Below, piece after piece: positions 33,778-43,721 of a DNA stretch of 64,000 nt. The position numbers and the translations under genes are program-made. The DNA comes from CAWDMC01 sp963803295 (GTDB lineage: Bacteria; Acidobacteriota; Terriglobia; UBA7540): positions 1-64,000 of the forward strand of contig CAWDMC010000021.1 in assembly GCA_963803295.1 (NCBI GenBank), given 5' to 3'. Each line of letters starts with the position of its first letter. The first letter of the stretch is position 1. The notes beneath the pieces were generated by a model. It was not told the DNA's origin, searched no databases, and worked only from the letters and a program-made list of their open reading frames with translations.

Positions 33778-36380
33778 GTCGCCCCGCAGATCATCGCGGG
33801 GCGCGGATTGAAACCACGCCGGTCGCGTGCGGAGGCGACTTGCGCGGAGTCGCCCCGCAGATCATCGCGGGGCGCGGATTGAAACTGCACAAATCAATTC
33901 GTGACGGCGCTGAGCGCAGGTCGCCCCGCAGATCATCGCGGGGCGCGGATTGAAACCACGCCGGTCGCGTGCGGAGGCGACTTGCGCGGAGTCGCCCCGC
34001 AGATCATCGCGGGGCGCGGATTGAAACAGCGCGGAGACGCTCATCGCGTGAGCCGCGTTCTGTCGCCCCGCAGATCATCGCGGGGCGCGGATTGAAACAT
34101 GTCTGCATAGTGGTGATCCACCAGGCTCGTCCGGTCGCCCCGCAGATCATCGCGGGGCGCGGATTGAAACTGGCAGATGAGTTTCTCAAGAAGGGGACGT
34201 ACACGTCGCCCCGCAGATCATCGCGGGGCGCGGATTGAAACATCAGAGACATTGTGGTGGACTGGACACCAGCCCCGTCGCCCCGCAGATCATCGCGGGG
34301 CGCGGATTGAAACTGCCAGGTTGAAAAATCCGCCGCGAACAACGTCGTCGCCCCGCAGATCATCGCGGGGCGCGGATTGAAACAAGCTGAGAGTCGAGCA
34401 TCGCGAGCTCATAGCCCGTCGCCCCGCAGATCATCGCGGGGCGCGGATTGAAACACGCCGCGAAGTCGCTCGGGTTCAAGATTTGGCTCGTCGCCCCGCA
34501 GATCATCGCGGGGCGCGGATTGAAACAGGACTATCCGAACCTGGACCTCGTACACGGGGAGTCGCCCCGCAGATCATCGCGGGGCGCGGATTGAAACGTC
34601 GCCCAGCTTCACGCCGTCGCCCAGCTTCACGTGTCGCCCCGCAGATCATCGCGGGGCGCGGATTGAAACCTGGCGTACTGGCTCCTTCATCCATCCTGGC
34701 GCGTCGCCCCGCAGATCATCGCGGGGCGCGGATTGAAACATCCTTAATCCACTGTTCTTGCCGGCAGTGCACGTCGCCCCGCAGATCATCGCGGGGCGCG
34801 GATTGAAACTTGGCCAGGTGCGCGTGCGGCAGCCCCAGCGAGGTCGCCCCGCAGATCATCGCGGGGCGCGGATTGAAACCACACGGCCTCTATCGAGTTA
34901 GTCGATACCGCGGTCGCCCCGCAGATCATCGCGGGGCGCGGATTGAAACTCCGCACCGGGGGCAAAATTTCCTTTCAATGACGTCGCCCCGCAGATCATC
35001 GCGGGGCGCGGATTGAAACCAGCTTCACGTAGTTGCCCAGCGTCACGTAGTTGCCGTCGCCCCGCAGATCATCGCGGGGCGCGGATTGAAACTTCGCGAT
35101 GAGACACTTTACAGGTGGCCTTGGCCGGTCGCCCCGCAGATCATCGCGGGGCGCGGATTGAAACCTTGCAAGTGGTGCCGTGATGCGCGGGAGAAAAGGC
35201 GGGTCGCCCCGCAGATCATCGCGGGGCGCGGATTGAAACATCCTGCTGCTTCCCCTAAGCGCGATGGCGCAGTTGTCGCCCCGCAGATCATCGCGGGGCG
35301 CGGATTGAAACGTCCACCCGGCGTGGTACGTTGGTGCTCTGGTTCGTCGCCCCGCAGATCATCGCGGGGCGCGGATTGAAACGCGCCATGCTTTACGCTC
35401 ACACGACGTTCGAGTACGTCGCCCCGCAGATCATCGCGGGGCGCGGATTGAAACGGCGAAATGCGACCGCCATGCCGGCCTGATCCAGGTCGCCCCGCAG
35501 ATCATCGCGGGGCGCGGATTGAAACATGCAAATCACAGTTGACCAGTTGAACGCACTAAGTCGCCCCGCAGATCATCGCGGGGCGCGGATTGAAACATCG
35601 TGCTCGCGGTCCGGGAGCTCGAGCGACTCAGAGTCGCCCCGCAGATCATCGCGGGGCGCGGATTGAAACGTGCAATCGTCGATCCTGGTCGATCCTGGAG
35701 CGCTGTCGCCCCGCAGATCATCGCGGGGCGCGGATTGAAACACCGGAAACCAGCTCTGGCACGTCCTTGGCGAGGTCGCCCCGCAGATCATCGCGGGGCG
35801 CGGATTGAAACATACGCACAGGCATCACTGGATCGTGGCCATTGAGTCGCCCCGCAGATCATCGCGGGGCGCGGATTGAAACGAGGAAAAGGCAAAGCAC
35901 TACCACTGCCGCGAGCCGTCGCCCCGCAGATCATCGCGGGGCGCGGATTGAAACAACGACTTTTCGACTATGGCGGCCGCTCACAGCGCGTCGCCCCGCA
36001 GATCATCGCGGGGCGCGGATTGAAACACCACGTCGATGCGCTTGCTAGTGACCATTCGCGTCGCCCCGCAGATCATCGCGGGGCGCGGATTGAAACCGTC
36101 GAGATTGCCGGCAAGGCGCTAGGTTCGACTGTCGCCCCGCAGATCATCGCGGGGCGCGGATTGAAACGATCATGGGAACCTCGAACAAGGGCGGGCGGCG
36201 GGTCGCCCCGCAGATCATCGCGGGGCGCGGATTGAAACGACACGGCGGAAAGCACCATCGCACCCGTGGACCGTCGCCCCGCAGATCATCGCGGGGCGCG
36301 GATTGAAACCCGCGCAATATGGTTAATAAACTGGAAGGCTCGCGTCGCCCCGCAGATCATCGCGGGGCGCGGATTGAAAC
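33778..36380 (+). CRISPR. CRISPR array, 37 repeats and 36 spacers
   Basis: 37-nt repeat starting GTCGCCCCGCAGATCATCGC and ending GGGGCGCGGATTGAAAC; all 37 copies look identical, including the last. It folds into a 7-bp stem (GCCCCGC/GCGGGGC) with an 8-nt loop, longer than the loops of most type I-C repeats (usually 32-nt repeats). Spacers are 33-38 nt, mostly 33-35. Spacers 1 and 3 (33815-33848 and 33957-33990) are identical. Three spacers have internal tandem repeats (34598-34632, 35020-35055, 35670-35704). After the last repeat comes 34 nt of unique sequence, then the end of a transposon (36415). The lack of a degenerate last repeat suggests the array was truncated there. Confidence 0.99.
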
Positions 36381-36414
36381 GATGAGGCACTACGTACGTA
36401 CCAAGATCAGCACC

Positions 36415-36496
36415 TGTCAGATCTATAATTAAATGCGACCGAGGGAGTCTTCAACATAATTAGCTGCGACTGCGATACAGGGCTAATTGCGACTGG
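36415..36496 (+). repeat. left end with three transposase sites
   Basis: Terminal TGTCAG at 36415, then sites ATAATTAAATGCGACC (36425-36440), ATAATTAGCTGCGACT (36456-36471) and GGCTAATTGCGACTGG (36481-36496). Mirrors the right end on the opposite strand. Confidence 0.8.
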
Positions 36497-36578
36497 CAAG
36501 TTGAAGAGATTGAGACAAGCAGTCGAGTCCTGAAAATAGCCCATTCGGCCATGTGCCACGGTCGGTTATGATCTGCCA

Positions 36579-38358
36579 GTGGGCGAGTCTGCTTACGCAA
36601 TTGATGGATTCCCGGATGACGATCGGCTCTGGCGGATCGAATGGATTGGCGGCGTTGGCTACAATACGAGCGTTCCCAGCGAGCCCCAAATCGATGTCAG
36701 CCTAGCGCAGCTCCTCAAGGGCGAGAGGAACCCGCTCAGTGCGCGAGCACGCTGCTCTCAAGTAGAGAAGAGAACGGTGAAGATCGGTGTGGGTCTGCTG
36801 CCCTACATCTGGATCGGTTCTGTTTGGCAGAAGCGGCGTCCCGTGATTACAAACCTGTCGGTGTACCGTGGGCATGTGAGCATTGATACCGCGTCGTTTC
36901 GAATGGTCGCCCTGGCCGTGGCGGCCGGTCGTGACAATGCCATTCCCAGAAGCAGCTACCTCTTCGGGGCCTCCTGGCCACACGTCTGCCGGACCCCTCC
37001 TGGCCGCCGTCGAACAGAATGGAGACCCGTATGCAGTGATGGTTCCAACGGCGGAGATCATCCGGTTTTACTACGGCCCATCCACGCGACTCGCTCAAGC
37101 GCTCTTTTGGGGCGAATACCATAATATGTTCAACGCAGACCGAAGCGGCGTCTTCGCGCAAGGCGCGGTGCGGGTGCATCTGCGGCGGTGGCTGGAAGAT
37201 GAAGATGCCTGGACGTTGGCGCGGTACATCTATTCGCCCGCTGATGCAGCGAGAAGTCAGCGAGCTTTACAGGAACCTTCAGGTTTATCAGATCAACTCG
37301 GCCAGCTTGATCCCGCAACCTGATCAGGTCCTCCGTTGCGGTTTTCCGTTCGCTGGTCCGACAACATTCAAGGCATATTTCTTCGCTTGCCAGGACCGAT
37401 GCCGGAAGGTCTGCCGCGTTGGTTGGTCCTCCGGATTGAGCGGTGTTCGGCGCCGTTTCCCTTCGACCAAGTAATCGTGGACCGGGACAACAGCAGCGCG
37501 CGCGGATCAAACGTGGAAGATGAAAACCTGATCCCTGCGTGGGCGAAACCCGAAAAACCAGAATCCGAGGTGGAGGAGCAGGCACCGGAGGTGTTCTGCT
37601 CGAACGAGGAACCGCGGCGCGGCCTGGAGCCGTTGCGAATCGATCTGATCGAGGACCGCTTCGAGTACTTGAGAGGCAAAGCACTGGTAAAGGAAGAGAA
37701 GGTTCTCCAACATTACCGCCATATCCCCATGAAGGCGGACGCCAACCAAATGCTTACCGGCTTGGGGACCGGCCAGGGGACGTGGGGCACCAGCAACTTG
37801 CTGCTCACAAAGCTGACCACCATTCCAACGCCAGCGAAGAGACGCCGGGATGGTCCGGTCTTGCCGGCCAACGTGGAGACGTTTGTGCAGGCGATCGAGA
37901 TGTTAGCGCAAGGGCGATCATGTGACGTCGGGCCCATTGGCGTAGGCCGTGGCGACACGAGTTTTGGTGCGTATATGTTGGCAAGTTTCCCGACTCATGA
38001 TCCGCGTAAAGGTAAAAGGATTGCGTGGGCGTGGATCAAAAAGGAAGAGCGTCTGCGGCGGGTGGCAATTGCCGAGGTCCGTTTGGAAACGAAGTTCGCC
38101 TACGCGCTCGAAATCGAACGGACCAATCAGGAGCACGCTATTCTCGTGCTTGCGCGCAAAGATTCCCAAAGAATCGGCGCTGATGAGTTACAAGCGATTC
38201 TGCTGATGTGCGCCTTGAGGCGCGGCTGGGTGCTAGAAGACCAACTGCCGGAATATCGACGAATGACCACTACCCACCGGGACCTGGTGAGCATTGCCGT
38301 GTTGGAATCACGAATCTGGCGGAAGATCACGGAGATACTCAATAGCGGAGCGCCTTAG
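36579..38358 (+). pseudogene. transposon accessory gene, TnsE-like?, three frameshifts
   Basis: Reading across frames gives one protein of about 590 aa: part 1 (36579 to about 36990) DRLWRIEWIGGVGYNTS ... RRPVITNLSVYRGHVS; part 2 (to about 37255) VMVPTAEIIRFYYGPSTRLA ... AVRVHLRRWLEDEDAWTLAR; part 3 (to about 37378) LYRNLQVYQINSASLIP ... GFPFAGPTTFKAYF; part 4 (to 38358) RWLVLRIERCSAPFPFDQV ... TGLGTGQGTWGTSN ... AIAEVRLETKFAYALEIERT. The protein fits accessory proteins carried by Tn7-like elements; the C-terminal quarter, in the order EVRL...YALEIER, is why TnsE-like is suggested, but this is a weak guess. It is convergent with tniB and overlaps its end by 4 bp. As read it is broken. Confidence 0.5.
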
Positions 38359-39245
38359 CCGGAAACGGACCGCTGCTTTCGTGCGGACGGAGGCGTGTAG
38401 TTACACCCGTCGATAATCTCTTCGGTGATGCGCTCCGTTCCTTTGCGCATCGCGTCTGCTGCCGCCGCGGCGAGGAGCATCTTAAGTTCGCCAATCGTGC
38501 CCTCCGAGCGAGTCAGAAGCTTTGCGGTGAGAGTACTGCTCTTTGGCAGACCCGATGGATAGTTAAGCGGAATGATCTTTTCGAACGAGGCCAGCAGCTG
38601 TCGAAATGCGTGATCAGGTTGCCATTGCGGAAGGACCATCGGCGGAAATCGGTTTTCAACTGAGGGGACCGAGCGGATGACGCGCATCATTTCCTCAGTG
38701 CCGAGGCAGACGATGGAGATTCGAAGCTCGTTGGCGAGATACCGAAGCGCGTTGAGAAAGCGCTTCTGTTTGGCGGCGGTGCCGACTTCGGTGAAATTCA
38801 CTTCGTCGAGCGCGAGGATGCGGATCTCGATTTTCGATAACGCATCCAAGACGAGCACGAGCTTTTCTTGCGCTGGAGCGCTGGGGCGAAATTTCTTGCA
38901 CAACTTCAGCAAGATGGCAGTGTATAACCGCGATTCGTCGGGAAAGCCGGGGCATTGCACATAGAACACCGGCGCCGTGATCGTCCCGGTGCTGGACTCG
39001 CTGGCCTGATGGAGCGATAGGAAATGCTTCATGAGCCGCGTTTTCCCATTGTTGGTTTGAGCCGTAATCGCCAAGTTCGGCATTCTGTCGCACTTTGGGT
39101 GATTCAACAAACCTTCAAGTTGTTGCAGGATCTTGTTGGCTTGTGAGTACGGTATCCAGCTGTCCAGCTGGATATACGCAATACGCTCTTCTATCGGCCT
39201 CCCCAGCAGCTCCCGTGTTTTCGGGGAGAGGTGTTCACCATTCAT
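38355..39245 (-). CDS. tniB: TniB/TnsC-like AAA ATPase
   Basis: 296-aa ATP-dependent regulator that selects target DNA and activates the transposase. Starts MNGEHLSPKTRELLGRPIEE and IAYIQLDSWIPYSQANKIL, the TniB N-terminal pattern; Walker A AITAQTNNGKTRLMKHF (about residue 66); Walker B RILALDEVNFTEVG; sensor VCLGTEEMMR. Its ATG overlaps the tniA stop (ATGA), so the two are one operon on the minus strand. Confidence 0.9.
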   Translation of the reverse strand: MNGEHLSPKTRELLGRPIEERIAYIQLDSWIPYSQANKILQQLEGLLNHPKCDRMPNLAITAQTNNGKTRLMKHFLSLHQASESSTGTITAPVFYVQCPGFPDESRLYTAILLKLCKKFRPSAPAQEKLVLVLDALSKIEIRILALDEVNFTEVGTAAKQKRFLNALRYLANELRISIVCLGTEEMMRVIRSVPSVENRFPPMVLPQWQPDHAFRQLLASFEKIIPLNYPSGLPKSSTLTAKLLTRSEGTIGELKMLLAAAAADAMRKGTERITEEIIDGCNYTPPSARKQRSVSG

Positions 39246-41128
39246 GGCCAGTCCGGCTCCACAATGCCCTCAAAAGCTTCGACCACATCGTCATACTCAT
39301 CGTTTTCGGAGACAGGAATCGTCTTGGGACCGGGTTTTGCAGGAGTTGCTGACGGCTTCCGTGGCGGCCGCTGGCGCATTTCCCGCGCGCGCCGCGCTTG
39401 CTTGGTTTTGTGTTCGGCTTCCTGTTCCAAGCTGCGCATTTCCTCGACGGCCTGGAAGATCAGGACCTCATCGACTCGGGCATAGCCGGTGTCGCGCAGC
39501 CGCTTCTCAGCGGCCTGAATCTCCCAGCGGCTCACGGGCGGCCGGGTGCGGTCGCGGTATGGAATCGCAAGGTAGGTGTTGCTGGCGGGATCCCGGAAAT
39601 AGATTTCACGCATATCGCGAGGAATGACCCGAAAGGTGAACTTGCGAGGGCGCCGGGAGCCTTCCGGGTCCCGCGCGTGAATCCAAGGGCGAAGAGCATC
39701 GTCCCAGAAGAAAATGTGGTCGATCACGACGCCGTACTCCTGAATGGTACGCTCCTCGAACGGCATGAAGTCGAGCATGAAGGCAGTCGGTTCGGCGATG
39801 CGATCCGGAAGACCGATGCCGGGACGACTATCGGTTCCAAGTATCCCTTCTTTGTACCTGGCCAACGGCGTTGTTTTGATACCTCTATGGAAGGTGTTGG
39901 CGTAGACCTTGGCGACGTAGATCGTGAACCATTTTTCGAGTTCCGCGCGGGTCATGATGGCGCGACCTTCCGAATCATAGTCGCCCTTCTGTTCGACATT
40001 GGAAAAGGTCGTCCCTTTGAGGCGGCGTGCCCGAGTTAACCAGGTCCCGAAACCCCTTTCGATATGACCGCCGTACCGCGGTTCTCGCGGTGGGCGGTGC
40101 TCGACGGCGATATCGTGATCCTGGCAGGCGCGGCCGATCACTGTGCCTCGAAACTCCTTGGCGTTGTCGCAGTGGATTGTGCGCATTTTCCCCCAGCAGG
40201 GCCACTCGGCCTGCACACCAACACCGGTGAGCCAGTTTTCCTTGGGCAAGACCGCATGTGCAATGGCGAGCCCGGCTGTGAAGGCGCTGGGCTTTTCCAG
40301 ATAGATAGCGAACCCGAGCACGATGCGGCTGTACACATCGATGACGACGGTCAAAGATGGCCGCTGGATGGGTTGCCGGTGCTCCTCATCGACCACGATG
40401 ACGTCCATGGGCGTATGGTCAATCTGGGCAACGGCTAGCGGATGATCGGCGCCAGGGAAGTGCCCTTTGAGTGGTTCGTATTTTTCTGCGGCGGCCCTGC
40501 TACCCTTGCGCTTTTCCAATTTGAGGCGGTCCGAAAGCATCGCGATTCTAGCTCGGACAGTGTTGGGATGAGGCCTCTGCTTGATCTTGTGCTTGAAGCA
40601 CTGCAGTTCGACTTCCTCGATGACTGCCGTGATGTGCGGACTTTCCGCTGTGAGATAGATTTTCTTGATAGCAAGGTCGATTAGGCGGTTGACTTTGGCG
40701 GGCAGGCGGCTCTTCCCACGGTCCGAGCGCTCTTTTCGCAAGAGAATTGAAAGGCGCTCAGAGCTCTTGTATTGCTGTATCCACCGATAGATGGTCGCCG
40801 GATGTTTACCAATCGCATGAGCAACTCTCGTGACGACCGCCCGAGTGCGTTTCGCTTCGTCCATCTCCAGAAGGCCCCTGAGCGCCTTGAATTTCTCGAC
40901 CGCGGATTGCCACGAGTTCTCTGGCATAGATACGAAATCTGGTGTCCGCACTGCACGATCGCGAGAGGTTTGGTCGAGTTGCGCTTCACCAACGGGGATA
41001 CGTTCGAGCTTACGCTTTCCGATTTCGCGCCCCACGATAGCATCCAAACCGGCATAGTCGACGATCACGTACCGGCGGGCTTGCCAGCGGATTGTAGCTC
41101 CTGGCAGGAATTTGATGGAGGCGGCCAT
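39242..41128 (-). CDS. tniA: TniA/TnsB-type DDE transposase
   Basis: 628-aa retroviral-integrase-type transposase. N-terminal helix-turn-helix domains (residues 60-230, including KHPATIYRWIQQYKSSERL), catalytic core with Asp in VAQIDHTPMDVIVVD (about residue 240), Asp in RTIHCDNAKEFRG, Glu in YGGHIERGFGTWL, then a beta-rich domain and a basic C-terminal tail that would contact TniB. Length and order are typical. The gene starts 148 bp inside the right end, leaving room for the three transposase sites. Confidence 0.92.
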   Translation of the reverse strand: MAASIKFLPGATIRWQARRYVIVDYAGLDAIVGREIGKRKLERIPVGEAQLDQTSRDRAVRTPDFVSMPENSWQSAVEKFKALRGLLEMDEAKRTRAVVTRVAHAIGKHPATIYRWIQQYKSSERLSILLRKERSDRGKSRLPAKVNRLIDLAIKKIYLTAESPHITAVIEEVELQCFKHKIKQRPHPNTVRARIAMLSDRLKLEKRKGSRAAAEKYEPLKGHFPGADHPLAVAQIDHTPMDVIVVDEEHRQPIQRPSLTVVIDVYSRIVLGFAIYLEKPSAFTAGLAIAHAVLPKENWLTGVGVQAEWPCWGKMRTIHCDNAKEFRGTVIGRACQDHDIAVEHRPPREPRYGGHIERGFGTWLTRARRLKGTTFSNVEQKGDYDSEGRAIMTRAELEKWFTIYVAKVYANTFHRGIKTTPLARYKEGILGTDSRPGIGLPDRIAEPTAFMLDFMPFEERTIQEYGVVIDHIFFWDDALRPWIHARDPEGSRRPRKFTFRVIPRDMREIYFRDPASNTYLAIPYRDRTRPPVSRWEIQAAEKRLRDTGYARVDEVLIFQAVEEMRSLEQEAEHKTKQARRAREMRQRPPRKPSATPAKPGPKTIPVSENDEYDDVVEAFEGIVEPDWP

Positions 41129-41225
41129 GGGTATTTGGCCCGTTCAATGGCTCCGGCGCCATTTAGCAGGCGTTAAGGCCAAGTCGACGCGAAGTTGGAA
41201 AGCCACAGCTCGCAACGGACTCGAC

Positions 41226-41300
41226 TATTCGCATCATAAACCGCTTCGCTACCAGTCGCAAATAGCGATGTGCGAGTCGCGATTAATTATGGAACTGACA
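41226..41300 (-). repeat. right end with three transposase sites
   Basis: On the minus strand: TGTCAG at 41300, sites at 41290-41275 (ATAATTAATCGCGACT), 41265-41252 (CTATTTGCGACTGG) and a weaker one at 41242-41226. The last 16 bp of the element's outer end supply the final codons and stop of the neighbouring TolB-type gene. Confidence 0.8.
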
Positions 41301-43490
41301 TCCACCCGAGGTCTCCAGGCCACCCCAAGTCCAAATCTGAAAGGGATCGCCTTTCTGCTGCCATAACAGGTGAGTGCTTCCATCAAGATTTACCCGGAGG
41401 AGCGCCGCTCCTTGTTGCGTCTTGGTTCCACAATAGAAGCCCTTCCCGTCTGGCGCCCAGGTATACGCGCCGAAGCCAGGCCAGTCCTTAACGGTGATAT
41501 CACGTTCAAGCCGCCCATCCGGGGTGAGCAGTTGGAAGTGTCCCTCGGGTTCGGGGATTTTCTGGAAGGCGAGATGCGAGCCATCCGGGGATGGTTTGAC
41601 GTTGTAATACGCTAAAGGGTCGGCGGGAATGCTCAGCAGGACCCGTCCCCTTCCTTTTATGGGATCAAATGCCGTCACGACAAATGATTTACGGTCGGGA
41701 CTGCGTTCATCGAGCGTGCAGAGGGTCGCCGGCGCCGTAGCGCACCACAAGCCGGCAGTGTTGTGGACTTGCGCTACCGGCTGCGACGGGCCTCCCCCGA
41801 GCGGAGCACGCATGAGAGGGATCAGGGTGGAAGAGCCAATCAACTTCGGCACAAGCGTATAAAGAATCCAGGAATTATCGGGACTGAGGCGCACGAAGTC
41901 CACGTCTTGCGGACTCGTGGTCAGGGCCTGACCGTTGTTTTGATCCAGAGGCTGCCGGTAAACCTCAAACTGGCCATTGCGGTCTGAAGTGACGATGACG
42001 GACTTGCTATCCGGCGTCCACGCCCAAGGGTAGTTCACGGCTTCCGAAAACATCAGTCTTCGCGGCGGCTGCATACGCGTTCCACCCGCCTCCAACTGCC
42101 CCACAAAGGTTTGGGTCTGAAACGATCCCCGCAGGAAGGCGAGCCGCTTTCCATCAGCGGGCGAACTGAGTGCGTCGACGAGAAAACCTGCCCAACGGGT
42201 GATCTGCTTCGGTTTTCCCAAAGCTTCACCCGTTCGGGGATCCACTACAACTTCCCAAAGGTTGCTGCCGGTATTGCTGCCCAGAGTAGTGCTCACAGCA
42301 GTCGGATCGAGTCGCAGGTAGATGAAGCGGCCAGTGTGCAGCCACAGGAAAGCCTGTAGCTGCGGGTCCGATAGGATTACCGTCGATTCGCCGCCACCCG
42401 TGCCAATGCTTCTGAAGCTGGGCTCCCATCGATCAGGCATAAGGCGATCCTGACGGAAGGCAATTCTCCCTCCATCGGGCGACCACTGAATATTTCCAGG
42501 CAGATACTCATTCGCTGCGCCTGCAACGACCTTGCGAGCGGTCGTTTCCCCTATCCCCATCATCCAGATCTCGCGGTCGTAAAACGGCGCACCGGCGGTA
42601 AAGGCAATGCTCAAACCGTTGGGTGAGACCGATTGTGCCAGCGCGTCGTCGCGCAATTGGCGCGGGTTCTCTCCTATCACTGAGACGATCCAGATGCTCG
42701 AACGGCCGTTGGGCTGAATCACATTGGTGAGTAACTGCGTGCTATCGGGAAACCAGGAAGCCATCTTCCAGATTGCATTGGGAGAAGTGCCTGGAGGCCA
42801 CCGCAGCGTCCGCAGTTCGGCCGTTTGGAGCAGCTTGAGATGAATGCCCTCAGGGTCGGAATAGGCCACGTACTTCCCGTCGGGCGAGATGGCTCCGCTC
42901 GAAACTGGAATCTCAGTGGAATTCCAGGTGAGGCGGTGCTGCTCGAGTCCTTCCAGGGAGACTGGCTGGCGCTTGACAAGCCATAGGACAAACCCAGCAA
43001 TCAACAGTAACGCGAAGACAGCCGCAACCATCAGCGGCCACCGCAGCAGGAGTAGTACCATCTTGGGGCGCCCATGCGGGACAGGCTCGACATCGATCGG
43101 TAAAAGGGTGGGCATAGTACCCATCTCTGCTTCGCCCGCGGGGACCGGACCCGCCCCAACTTCCACGGGCGCCATAAAACGATACCCGCGGCCGCCGAGG
43201 GTCTCGACAAAGCGCGGATTTCGAGCCGAGTCGCCCAATGCCTGACGGAGTTTCCCAATGGCCGTCCCCAGGCTGTGGTCGAAGTCAACAACCGTATCGA
43301 CAGGCCAGAGTCGCTTCTGAATCTCCTCGCGCGTCACTAGCTCGCCTGGATGTTCCAAGAGAAGAGCCAAAATCTGGAATGGCTTCTCCTGAATCTTCAC
43401 CCTCAAGCCGTCCTTGCGCAACTCGCCGGCGCGAAGGTCGACCTCAAAGAGGCCAGAACGGATCGTTCGACGCTCTGCGATCAGGCTAAT
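41283..43490 (-). CDS. winged-helix/TolB-propeller regulator, cut by transposon
   Basis: Membrane-anchored regulator typical of Acidobacteriota. OmpR/CadC-type winged helix (FQILALLLEHPGELVTREEI ... RYRF..V), a membrane helix (residues about 150-172 from the longer start), then TolB/WD40-like repeats (SPDGKYVAYSDPEG, WSPDGGRIAFRQD, WTPDSKSVIVTSDRNG). The final residues CQFHN and stop come from the transposon end, so the original C-terminus is lost. The coding frame continues upstream of the ATG at 43421 with LFEVDLRAGELRKDG, part of the normal domain; AGGAGG sits 7 nt before an ATT at 43490, which is taken here as the start. Expect an atypical or noncanonical start. Confidence 0.75.
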   Translation of the reverse strand: MSLIAERRTIRSGLFEVDLRAGELRKDGLRVKIQEKPFQILALLLEHPGELVTREEIQKRLWPVDTVVDFDHSLGTAIGKLRQALGDSARNPRFVETLGGRGYRFMAPVEVGAGPVPAGEAEMGTMPTLLPIDVEPVPHGRPKMVLLLLRWPLMVAAVFALLLIAGFVLWLVKRQPVSLEGLEQHRLTWNSTEIPVSSGAISPDGKYVAYSDPEGIHLKLLQTAELRTLRWPPGTSPNAIWKMASWFPDSTQLLTNVIQPNGRSSIWIVSVIGENPRQLRDDALAQSVSPNGLSIAFTAGAPFYDREIWMMGIGETTARKVVAGAANEYLPGNIQWSPDGGRIAFRQDRLMPDRWEPSFRSIGTGGGESTVILSDPQLQAFLWLHTGRFIYLRLDPTAVSTTLGSNTGSNLWEVVVDPRTGEALGKPKQITRWAGFLVDALSSPADGKRLAFLRGSFQTQTFVGQLEAGGTRMQPPRRLMFSEAVNYPWAWTPDSKSVIVTSDRNGQFEVYRQPLDQNNGQALTTSPQDVDFVRLSPDNSWILYTLVPKLIGSSTLIPLMRAPLGGGPSQPVAQVHNTAGLWCATAPATLCTLDERSPDRKSFVVTAFDPIKGRGRVLLSIPADPLAYYNVKPSPDGSHLAFQKIPEPEGHFQLLTPDGRLERDITVKDWPGFGAYTWAPDGKGFYCGTKTQQGAALLRVNLDGSTHLLWQQKGDPFQIWTWGGLETSGGCQFHN

Positions 43491-43721
43491 CGGGGCCCTC
43501 CTGAAAGGGGTAAAGTGTAGCGCCCGGTCCGAGCAAGGTCAACCCGGCCTTTGGGCCGCCGTCTTGAGCGGTGAATGCTTGCGCTATCTCCCTTCGTTGC
43601 TTCGAGTTTCGGGATGAACGAGAGATGAAGCAGAAATGAATCCCCGTGCATTGACAGAATCTGGCTCCCGGCTAGAGTACCAGCCGTAACAAACACTAAA
43701 CAGGTAATGGGAGGAGACTTA

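Larger units (their letters stand above)
36415..41300. mobile_element. Tn7/Tn5053-like transposon (tniA, tniB, third gene)
   Basis: 4886 bp bounded by inverted ends TGTCAG-n4-ATAATTAA-n2-GCGAC (left 36415-36439; right, on the minus strand, 41300-41276). Each end has further sites fitting ATAATTA..TGCGACTG: left at 36425, 36456 and 36481, right at 41275, 41252 and 41226, the multiple TnsB/TniA binding sites of this class. It holds a DDE transposase, an AAA regulator and a convergent, frameshifted third gene. No TniQ or resolvase is seen. The bases flanking the two ends (GCACC and TCCAC) do not match, so no 5-bp target duplication is present. Confidence 0.85.

Noticed and set aside
33778..36380. 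Many short open frames of repeated RRPADHRGARIE-type peptides on both strands
   Set aside because: They are the CRISPR repeats translated in all frames, with no ribosome sites.
22999..41300. CRISPR-associated transposon (CAST) combining the I-C-like system with TniA/TniB
   Set aside because: cas3, cas1 and cas2 are complete, no TniQ is visible, and the array and cas genes lie outside the transposon ends at 36415 and 41300. The contact looks like truncation rather than an integrated guide system.
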